64,000 nucleotides of DNA. Source: Planctomycetaceae bacterium. Its GTDB lineage: Bacteria > Planctomycetota > Planctomycetia > Planctomycetales > Planctomycetaceae. Below the pieces are notes generated by a model, which was not told where the DNA came from, ran no database searches, and saw nothing but the letters and a program-made list of their open reading frames with translations. The position numbers were made by a program, and so were the translations under genes. Position 1 is the first letter of the stretch, and each line of letters opens with the position of its first letter. Below are positions 1-11,000 of the stretch, one piece after another. The stretch is from assembly GCA_028284145.1 (NCBI GenBank), contig JANQSH010000191.1, positions 124,001 through 188,000 of the forward strand. Direction: 5' to 3'.

Positions 1-1098
1 TGGCCGTTGTGTCCTTTGCGTCTGCGGTAATTCTGAAGAGCTCGCTGCGGCGTTTTTCGCACCCGCCGGTTCGAATCGTCGTGGTTCTTCCCACGGGGAA
101 TTTGCATCGTTTCGGCTTGGCGAGGCCATTGGCACGAGCTCCGCATGTTCGATGACGATTGCGTCACAATCGCCCGGGGCGTATTGAGTTTGAAACCCGG
201 CCGAGACCGCCCCCTTGCCTTGCGTTTGCTGTGCCGGATCTGGTGGAAACCGTTTCTCACGCTCAAATCGATTACGAGGAAACGCGCCAACTCGGACTCC
301 TGGCTTGACGACAGGTGTCATCTTTGATGTTCTGACGATTGTTGCAGGTTCCTGACCACCTTTTTCCGATACATCGTTGTTTCGTGCTCGAAGACGACGC
401 AACACCTTCTCGCGGACTTTTGGATTGATTTCATCGATTAGTGAAACGGGGCGGGGCTCTGGAACATCGGGAACGACACGAAGTGGCAGGTCGATCAATT
501 CTCGCAACGGCGGGCCAGCATATGTTTCCTCAGTTGGAAACCGATCTCCAGGCCGCGATGCCTGCAGCGGAACCACATCGCTTTTTTTGGTGACAATCCG
601 ATAAGGCTGAGCAGTATGTGTCCCCTTTTCCGACTTTTCGTGTGAAAATTCAGACAGCATGTTCGCAAGGTTCTGAGGCGATGGCTTTCGGGACGGACCA
701 GAAGCGGATGGCAGGTCTTTCTCATCTTTGACAATCGGTCGAACGGTCGTGGAGGGGATAATCTCATCGGGCGCAATCGTCCCGAGAGACTCCACTGCTT
801 CCCGATCCTGACTGAAAGCTGGTCGAACCATTGCCCTTTTGACGGCCAACGGAATGCTCTCGTCATCGTCATTCGCAAGGGGCCGCGAACTCACTACCTG
901 ATCGATCGGTCTTCGCTCGACAGAAACTCGCTGTGAAGCGGATACCACCAATTCCGGTTTTTCATCGGGCAGAATTGGGCCAACAAACAGCTCGAATGCT
1001 TCACCGCCACCACGATTCCGTTGGGAGGCGACAATGCCCCCCAGAAGGATCGCGAGGACCAGCACCAGGATCGGAATTGTGTGTGTCGGGCGTTCCAT
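1..1098 (-). CDS. Membrane-anchored hypothetical protein, 3' end outside window
   Basis: The minus strand is open without a stop from an ATG at 1098 down to base 1 (366 codons), so the gene continues beyond the left edge. After MERPTHT comes one hydrophobic segment (about residues 8-25, IPILVLVLAILLGGIVA), which fits a signal anchor, followed by GEAFELFVGPILPDEK and a long Pro/Arg/Glu-rich, low-complexity region with no recognisable fold in the visible part. Codon use (G/C at third positions) resembles the neighbouring genes, and both other minus-strand frames and the plus-strand frames here are broken. Planctomycete proteins of this shape sometimes carry a C-terminal peptidoglycan-binding domain, but nothing of that kind is visible here. 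Function unknown. I am fairly sure it is a gene and unsure of the start, as no strong ribosome-binding site precedes it. Confidence 0.72.
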   Translation of the reverse strand, partial: MERPTHTIPILVLVLAILLGGIVASQRNRGGGEAFELFVGPILPDEKPELVVSASQRVSVERRPIDQVVSSRPLANDDDESIPLAVKRAMVRPAFSQDREAVESLGTIAPDEIIPSTTVRPIVKDEKDLPSASGPSRKPSPQNLANMLSEFSHEKSEKGTHTAQPYRIVTKKSDVVPLQASRPGDRFPTEETYAGPPLRELIDLPLRVVPDVPEPRPVSLIDEINPKVREKVLRRLRARNNDVSEKGGQEPATIVRTSKMTPVVKPGVRVGAFPRNRFEREKRFPPDPAQQTQGKGAVSAGFQTQYAPGDCDAIVIEHAELVPMASPSRNDANSPWEEPRRFEPAGAKNAAASSSELPQTQRTQRP

Positions 1099-2026
1099 GA
1101 ATGGAGCCAACCCGGCTGGCAAGTCGATGGGCAATATCGTTTGACGTCGTTGAATCACGATCGTGGCCTTGAAAATCGACGCGATACAACTCGCGCAGGG
1201 TGGCGGTCCTGTGAATTCCACTATCTGCTCATCGACCAGTCAGGATCGTTAGATTCAGGATTTCAGGTGCAAACTGCAGCCTTGTCAGCAAAGTTGTTTT
1301 TGCCCATGCTATTTAGGTTGTCCATTTTTTACGCGTGTGGGATTCACGAATTCATTCGGGCTTGCATCCGCATTCTTCTTACACTCTTTAGTTCACCATA
1401 AGCACATTCTATAAAATATCTTATGAGATTTCCGGATCATTTATTGAATGCTCGCAATTTTTTCGATTTGGGCAGGTGGCCATTGTTGTATGCGTTTTCG
1501 ATTGGAATGAGGAAATTGCCGCACCAGGACGTCTTCTGACGTTCTCGATCCCGATCCCGATTCTGATCGAATGAATCGATTTCGCGACAGCGGAAGATCG
1601 CTGATGTTGTGAGCGGACCACCTGTACGAATCGTTGCTTCAAATCGCTTGGCCGGGCGATTCCAACCAGTCTGCGGAATTTGATGCAATTTGCACGGAAA
1701 TGCAGACTGTAATTGACATTGTATCGATTGGGTGTGGATAATTGAGAATCTTTTATGTGTGGTGGTACGCGTGTTTACCCTATGGTTTTTGTGACTTGAT
1801 TCATCTCCCGTTCCTCGTGATCGACAAAAGCGTATTGCTCTTTCCTGTGTCCGCAAAGAACAACTTTTGGCCTGCGAAAGCAGACTCCCACGAGACGGAA
1901 ACGTCAAACACAAAATAATCTCCTCCAGTCTCACTCGGTTGACCACAGGTTTGATGACGGTTCGAGTCTGTTATTCTTTACCCATTTTTTCATTCGGACA
2001 TCCCAAGGCATTGCCGAGGAAAACAG
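1099..2026. other. Divergent intergenic region upstream of the giant surface-protein gene
   Basis: No convincing gene is seen in these 928 bases. The region should hold the promoters of the leftward membrane protein and of the rightward giant gene. A weak sigma70-like pair is TTGATG (1951-1956) and TATTCT (1972-1977) with a 15-nt spacer, about 50 nt before the ATG at 2027; this is only suggestive. A decayed copy of dispersed repeat A lies at about 1829-1920. An AGGAA motif a few bases before the ATG at 2027 is a good ribosome-binding site. Confidence 0.4.
1829..1920 (-). repeat. Dispersed repeat A, degenerate copy
   Basis: It retains the order of the family's blocks (GCGTATTGCTCTTTCCTGTG, then TTTTGGCCTGCGAAAGCAGA, CTCCCACGAG and ACGTCA) but has many substitutions. 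This is the only copy seen left of 27.5 kb and it looks older than the rest. Confidence 0.6.
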
Positions 2027-5000
2027 ATGGTTTTGCCCAACTGGTTGTCAGCTCTCTGGCGACAACGATCGTACACGCTATCGGAATCGGGGGCCGTCCC
2101 GACCGGCGAGTCGATCTCACTGTTCGTATCGAACCTTGAAGAACGCATTGTTCTCAATGCCTCTCCGCTGTTGTCGCCTGATGTTCTATTGCATAACAGC
2201 GATACAGTTGAGTCGTCGGTTGAGGGTATTGAAAATCCGATCGCAACGATTTCGTCGAATACGACACAGGACGCGATGGAATTGCCGGGGGAGAGTGGCA
2301 ACCCGGATCTGTTCAGCCTGATTCGTGGCGGAGACTCACTGAAAAAGCAGGTTGGCGATCGTGTCGATCAGAACAGTGCCAACGTGATCTACTCCGGACA
2401 TATTGATGTCGAACCGGGCGAGTCATTCGTGGAACGTTTCGCGGATGATGAAATTGTATCGGCTCGATTGACGGACTCGATCGACTTCGATCTCTCTCCA
2501 GCTCAACCATCACACAGCATCGTGTTTGTTGATTCCCGCGTTGCTGATTATGAATCGCTGATTGCTGATATCGAGACAGACTACGATGTTGTTCTGATTG
2601 ACGCAGATATTGATGGTCTGAAGCAGATTCAAGCCGCACTTGATGGTGTGGCGGACCTGGGGGCGATTCACATCGTTTCGCATGGTTCTGCTGGCCGGGT
2701 CTATCTTGGCGACACCGTGTTGAGTCACGAGAACCTTAATGAGTTCGCACATGAACTTGGTGAGATTGGTGACACCCTGACCGCTGAGGGAGACATTCTC
2801 TTCTATGGCTGTGATGTCGGTATGGGAGAGCAGGGCGAGGCTTTTCTCGATCGGCTTTCTGAACTGACCGGAGCCGATGTCGCCGCGTCGATTGACGAAA
2901 CCGGATCGTACGAATTGAGTGGTGACTGGGAGTTGGAAGCGACGACTGGTGAGGTCGAAACTGCAATTGTTTTTTCAGCGACAGCTCAAACGGAGTATGG
3001 ATATCTCCTGGCTGGCACGCCCACGGTAACGAGTATCGCTGTCGACGATGGAGCATCGACGAGTGATGGCATCACCACGGACAACAGGCTCGTGTTCTCG
3101 GGGACGGCTCTTGCCGATGCCCTGGTTACAATTACGTTGGATGAGCCTGGTGATATCGCCGGTCCGATGATAATCGGAACTCCGACTGCCGATTCGACTG
3201 GTAACTGGACGCTGGATTACACTGGCACGACCCTCGCCGAAGGCAACTACGGGATAACGGCATCAACGACTGATACCGGTGGCACAACGACCACATCGGC
3301 CCGGTTCGATTTTACGATCGACAAGACACCGACGATCAATCTCACCGGTACGAGCGGTGAGGTCGAAATCAAGATGAATGGTAATGATCTCATTGTTACT
3401 CAAGGTGGAGGTGAAATCTATCGCGCGGCGGTGGCCAATCTGACGTCTCTGACGATCAACGGTCGGGATGGAGAAACGGACACAATCACGCTCATTTCCA
3501 ATACTGCGCTGCCTGACAATGTCACCATCAATGGTGGAACGGGAGCTGGCAATGACAAACTGGTGATCCAAAACGATGGCGGGGCCGCGACAATCAACCT
3601 GACTGGCAACGAGTCCGGGAGTGTGGTGGTCGATGGTACGACCGTCAGTTTTTCCGAAATTGAACCGAACACGGTGGCCTTTGCAGGGGCAACCAATGAT
3701 CTGATCGTCAACATTTCCTCGACCGTTACCGGCAACGTGCAAATCGCCAATGGAGCAGTTGGATTCGCAACAATTTCCTCGGCCGCGACGACGCCCGATT
3801 TCGCGACTGTCAACGTCAATCCATCGAGCAGTTTGACCGTGAATCTCGTCAATTCGAGCAATGACACGGTCATCATCAATAACCTTTCAAACGACTTCGG
3901 TGCCGCGCTTTCGGTCAATACCGGCGGTGGAAACGATCAAATTGTCATGACAGGTATAACGACCTACGAGTCGGCATTGACCTTGAGTGGCCAAAGCGGG
4001 AATGACACCCTCACGATTAACCCCGCACTCGCACTCAAGAACATGGCTGCGCTGCAACTCACAGCAGAAACAATCGACGTCAAAGACAGCATCCGTTTCG
4101 GATCGCTGGTTATCGACGGTGGAACGACGACCTTCGACAACACTGTTGATGGTGGTAATGTCACGATTAACGGAACGGGAACAACAACATTCAAGGGAAA
4201 TGTCGGCTCAGGAACGGCAAGTGGTATCGGTTTCGGAACCGGAGCCGCGATCACGATCAATTCTTCAGGCAGCACGGTCTTTCAGAATCAGGTAAAATCC
4301 GCCTCGGGAATCGTTCAAGCTGACGGAGCCGGCACGGTGACGTTCTCTCAGGATGTTGACCTGTTACAGGGCGACACGGCATCCACATTCAATGGCAATG
4401 TTGTGTTGGATGGACTCATACTGACGGCCGGTCACGATGTTACCATTGGCAACGCCGCGACGGACACGCTGACGATCAGTACGACTGACGTCACGATCAA
4501 CACTTCGGCCAACAATTCGACCGTCGGCATCGACGCTGTCACAATCCTCTCCTCCAATCTTGGTATCAACGCAGGCAGCAACACGGCTTCATCAATTGAT
4601 GGTGCGATCACCGGCGCCGGAAACCTTACCTTCTCTGGTACCGGTACATTGACGCTCTCGAATTCCGCGAACGCCAATGCCATCACTGGGTATTCCGGTG
4701 TGATCACTGTCGATAACGGCACGATTCGCGTCACGGCCAGTGGTGCATTGGGAACGACTGCTGGCGGAACAACAGTCACAGACGATGGCACACTCACTCT
4801 GGATGGTGTGAGCTACGCGGCAACCGAAGGAGTGACCCTCAACGGTGGCACGATTGCCGCAACCGATACGAGTTCATTTGCAGGAACCATCAGACTCGAG
4901 GCCAACAGTAAAGTCGATGTTGCCAGTGGCAAGACTCTTACGCTCTCCGGTGTCATTGATGACGGCAGCAACAGTTTCGGGTGGGAAAAGACAGGTGATG

Positions 5001-8000
5001 GAACGCTGACTCTTTCCGGTATCAACACCTACAATGGGACGACCACGCTTTCGGCTGGTGTTACGAATGTGACTGGGGAAATCGGTTCTGGTAGTGCAGC
5101 AGGGACTGTGAGTCTGGTTGGGGGATCGCTCGCCGGAACCGGCATTGTCAACGCTCCTGTTTCCGGGAACTCCACATCGTCCATCTCCGCCACCGGCAGC
5201 AGCACAAACCTTCGTCTTGGTGATGGCTCGGCAGCAGGGTACTCTCATGCAGGGAACCTGAGTATCGACAGCGATCAGACCGTGACCATTTCCGATTCCA
5301 ACACGGCGGAACTCGGAAGCATTACCAATCTTGGCAGCGGGGGGATTCTGTCTGCTGCCAATGGCGTCACCATCGGCAGTGGCGAAACGCTGAAGGGGTC
5401 TGGAACGGTTCAAACATCCTCTGGAACTCTCAACATCCTCAGCGGTGGTGATCTTTCGCCCGGTAACAGTCCGGGGAGCATCAACACGAATAATCTTTCT
5501 CTGGCCTCTGGCGCGAATCTGAATATTGATTTCAACATTCCGGATGCAGCGACGACCGAGTTTGATCAAGTCAAAGTCACAGGCATCGTAAGCCTGGATG
5601 GCGCGAATCTTGTGACAAATGTCGCAAGCTCGGCGGGGATTTCCGGTGGCGAGTCATTCATCATCATCGACAATGATGATTTCGATCCGGTAAATGGAAA
5701 ACTCAAGTTCGGCGGCACAACCCTGGAAGAAGGTGGAGAGATTGCAGGACTCTTCGGCTCGACACACAAGGCACGCATTACCTATGCCGGTGGTGACGGT
5801 AACGATGTCGCGATCATCGTAGACGGATCGATTTCTCTTACCGCCAATGGGAATGTCACGATCCGTCGTGTGGGTGGCAACATCCAGACCAGCGTGGGCG
5901 GAACCGTTGTCGATTCCCGCCCAATTGCGAGTGTCAATGGCAACGTGGTGACCATTAACGGAGGGGCTGGCAACGATACACTGACGATCGATCTTGATGA
6001 CTACACCGACACTGGCAGCTCCGGAATCAATTTCAATGGCACTATCCATTTCGACGGTATGGACGGAAAAGATGACATTGTTATCGAAGATTCTGACGGG
6101 GCCGGTGATACAATTGACACGATCAATTACACATTCACCGATAAAGACAGCGGATCGATCGTCATCGATCAGGATGGACCAGCTTTTGGGTCAATCGACT
6201 CGTTCACCATAACCTATGACAACCTGGAGCCGATCACGCAATCGATTGCGGCTGATCATGTCACCCTGACCTACGCTGCGACGAACGATGTGATTACGGT
6301 CGATGCGGATGGCGTCAACACGAAGGTCACGGCGACTGAGAATGGCAACCCTTCGGCTGAAACCGTCTCGTTCATCAATCCGACCAAATCACTCACCATC
6401 AATTCCGGTGCAGGCAACGACACAATTACATTGAGCAGTTTCGGTACCAGCACAGGCGGATTCAATGCCGCCCTGACAGTGAATGGCGATAGCGGAGCGG
6501 ACACAATCAACGTCAACACCGACCTGACGCTTGGCTCGGTTGTCGCGGGGAATACGGGTAATGTCCTGCTGACCACCGAGGACATTAACGTTGGCGCGAA
6601 CAAGAGAATCGACACGACTGCCGCCACAGTCAACGGCCAGACAGGTAACGTCACTTTCACTGCAACAGACGAATTCGACATGATGGCCGGTTCACGAATC
6701 AATGTGACAAATGGCGTCATTAATCTGTCTGCGACCAATAATATCGATATCGCCGAAATCGACACCAGCAATGGCAATGTCACCATCGCCAGCAGCGCGG
6801 GCAATGTTGAGATCCTCGGTGGCGAAGGTGGCATTGTCTCATCCGGTCAGGCAGAAATCGATATTGATGCCGTCACCGGCATCACGATTAACGACACTCT
6901 TGATTCCGGTGGTGAGAAGATCACACTCACCAGTACCGGGGACGACAGCGACATCACGATCAATGCCAACATCACCGCGGCGGGTGGCGACGTCGATATT
7001 GACGCCGGTCGCTCGGTCACCAGTGATACCAATGGCGTCATCACCACCACCGATGATCTTGCTGTATTGAGCGATTCCGGCACGGTCAACATCGCCGCAG
7101 CAGGAACCGGCAGTGTGAATCTGGTCGGGAACATCATCACAACAGGAGCGAACAATGGTGCTGGCACTGGTAAAAATGCGGGTCAAGTTGATATCACCAC
7201 GACCGATGGCAGTATAACGGTTGCCAACATCACAGCCTCTGGCGGGAATGGAGCCGGTGGAAACGATGGTGGTAACGCAGCGGCAATCAACATCACTTCC
7301 GGCGATAGTGGGAATGATGCCACGCACAGCATCACACTCAATTCTGCGATTACCGCAAGCGCGGGTACCGGCATGAGCGCGGGGACAGCAGGAATCATTA
7401 CGTTAAAGGCCGATGGTGCGATTGTTGACGGCAGCGATGTCGCCACAGATATTGTGGCGGGGCAAATGCAATTGATTGCAGGAACTGGCATCGCCGGTGG
7501 AACTGCCCCGAATGACATTCTGGAAATCGACGTCACGATACTCGCAGCAACGACCGACACGGGCGGTATTGCCATCAACGATGTCGTCAATGGCCTCACA
7601 ATTGGCAGTGTGACCGCAAATGGATGCACGACCTCTGGTGTCACAATTACCGGCAGCGGAACCGACATAAATTCTGTGATCTCCATTACCTCAACGGATT
7701 CTCTCACCGTCAATAATGGGGTATCACACGCTCGTGGCGGCAACATCATGCTGACCAACACCGGTGATAACAGCGACATCACGATCAATGCCGACATCAC
7801 CGCGGCGGGTGGCAACATCCAGATCGATTCGGACGAGGACATCCTGCAGACTGATGGTGCGGTCACGACCACCAGCAATGGCACGATCACTTACACCGCC
7901 GGCAAAGTGGACAACAACACTGATGGCACGCCGGGTGGCGGCATTACAACCTCAACCGGTAAGGATACGAAGATCACGGCTGAGACAGGTGCCATCTCCC

Positions 8001-11000
8001 TCACGGCCGATGGCAATATCAGCGTCACCGAGATCGACACCACTTCCGGTGCCGTTGATATCACGTCCCATGATGGCAGCGTCACGGTGTTAACCGGCGA
8101 TGATGCCAACGACGGCATTGTCACCACATTCGCTAACGGCACCATTATCATCTCTGCCGAGCAGGGAGTCACGGTCAACGATGGCATCACAACGAATGGG
8201 TCCAAAGTCACGATTGATGCCGACAGGGAGGGTGGAAATACGGGCGGATTGACGACATCAGCCGAGGGAGACATCACGAGCGGTAGTGCCGACATTTCTG
8301 TCACTGCGGCTGCACTGACCCTTGCTGGTGATGTGAATGCAGGAGTCGCAAACGTGTTTCTGCATAATTCTTCAACACAGACAATCGGCCTGGCCGATGG
8401 TGGAGTTGGCAGTTTCAATCTCAACGAAACCGAGGCAAACCTCATCACAGCAAAGATTCTGGAAGTTGGCAACGCTTCTGCAGGAACTGTGACGATCGGG
8501 AATCTGAATTTGGCGAATGGCAAAGTTCCAACGTTGCTGATTCGGACAGGTGATGCCGTTCAAGAACCTGCGGGAGCGAGCGACAACTCGGCAGATCTCA
8601 GTGTCACCAGCCTGGCGATTCAATCAGAAGACGGTATCGATATCGATATCGATACCACGAATCTCGCTGCAACAAACACGAAGACGAATGGAGTCAGCAT
8701 AACGGACACAAATAGCGGAATGACTATCGGTTCCGTTGTTACAGCTACACAAGGAACTATCTCGGGTGTCGCAAACACCGCATCTGGCCAAACTGTCAAG
8801 CTGGAAGCCCAGGGTGGCATACTCGCTATCAACCAGGCGATTTCGACTGAGGGAGGCCTGGTCGATCTCGATACGAATTCTGCGATCACCAGCAACGCGG
8901 CTGGCACTCTCACCACAACTGCTACGGCAAATTCCGGCACCAACTCTGGGAATGTCGACATTGATGCCACTGGTGCTGCAACCATCGATTTGCTGGGGAC
9001 GATCGACACAACAGGTGCCGCAAACAACTCAGGTTCCGGCAGCGATGGTGGTAATGTCAACATCGATACGGCTGGCGGCACGATTTCGATCGAGAAGGTC
9101 ACAACAAACGGTGGTGTGGCAACGGCGGGTGACAACAATGGCGGTTCAGCCGGAGATATCACGCTCAATACAGGCGGTCAGACCATCACCCTGCACGACA
9201 CACTTTCAGCCATCGGCGGGGCGAAATCAAATGCCGGAACCCAGGGAACCGGGGGTAACGTCAAAGTCGGCGATCCGATCATCCTGGATGACAACATTAC
9301 CATTACGACTGGTTCAACTGCCGGCAATGTCACCTTTGAGAGTTCGGTGAATGCCGACGCCAGCAATGCGGATGGTGTCGAGACTTTAACGGTTACAGCA
9401 GGTGCGGGAAGTATTGATTTCGATGGCATCGTTGGAGGTGTCAGGCCGCTGGGGGGCGTAACAATCAACTCGGCCAGCAACGTCACCATCGATACGACGT
9501 TCAACACAATCAGCTTCGCTCAAACCACTGGGACTGGCACCACAAAAGTCGATGGAGTGATCAACACGACCGGAAACGGCACCAATTTTGATCTGACGAC
9601 CGCGACGATCGACATCAATGCCAACGTGAATACCAATGGCGGAAATGTTGATCTCAACGCCGACACCCTGATCCATCTCGAAGCGGGCGACACAATTTCT
9701 ACAACATCTCCCGTGGCGGGAGCGGCGTCCGGCACAATCGATATCGATGTAACAGGTAACGGCACAATCAAACTTGATGGTGCCTTGACGACCACAGGTG
9801 CCAATAACGCAGCAGGTGCTGGCGGGGCCGCGGGGCAGGTCGATATTGACACAGCCAACGGCAGTGTCCTGGTGCAGAATATCACGGCATCGGGCGGCAA
9901 TGGCACAGCCGCCGCTGGTGCCGCAGCGGTAATCAACGTGATTTCAAGTGGTGGCGATAATGACGGCATCACACTTACCGGACAACTCATCAGCCAGGGA
10001 GGAGCCGGAACACCTGCCGCTGGCGACGGAACGATCAGGCTCAAGTCAGCCGACAACATTGTCGATTCCAACGGCACAGGTAACGACATCATCGCCAGGT
10101 TGCTGATCGTCGATGCCATGACCGGCGTCGCGACCATCGCCAATCCGCTGGAAACGACCATTGAAGATATCGACCTGGACAATTCGACGTCTGGTGAAGT
10201 TGGCATCGCCGAATCGGACAACATCACCATCAACCAGATCGATCAGGCTGGAGCAGGGGACGTCACGCTCAGCACAACCAGCGGATTGATCACTGTTGCG
10301 GCGGGTCAACCGGGCGTATCCGCCACCAGTGGAACGGTGACGCTTGATGCCAATGGAACCAATTCCGATGTCGTTATCAACGATGATGTCACGACCAGTG
10401 CCGGTGGGGGCGTGACCATCAATGCGGATGACAGCATCACCTTCGCCGCGACCGGAAAAGTGGCCGCGACTGGTGCAGGGAATGTTGTTCTGACCTCAAA
10501 CACAGATAATACCAACGGAGATTCCGATGACAGCATCTTCATGGCGAACGGTGCGATTGTTGATGGTGGATCGGGCACGGTAACGTTAACAATCGCAGGC
10601 AACGATTCGGGCAACATTACTCTCGGCGGCATCATCACAACCAGCATAACCGCCACTTCGGTCAACATTTCGACGACAGAGGGAGGGTTGATCGATGGTG
10701 GCGACACTCACACTGATGTTGCCAGTGCCGGCACTGTGGTGATTGACGTCAAAACAGGTGTGGGAAATGCAGGGGCCATTGACACAGCCGTTGCCAGGTT
10801 AAACATCGACAACGCCACGTCTGGTGATATCAACATTAACGAGACCGATGCGGTTACGATTGCCAAAGCGGTCCAGGCGATGACCGGTAATATCGATATC
10901 GATGCCGGAGGGTCAATCACGGTCGACAACAACGGAGGCGGCAACGCGGTGACAGTTCTGGGTGCGAACACCATCCACCTCGACGCCAACGGCAACAGTT

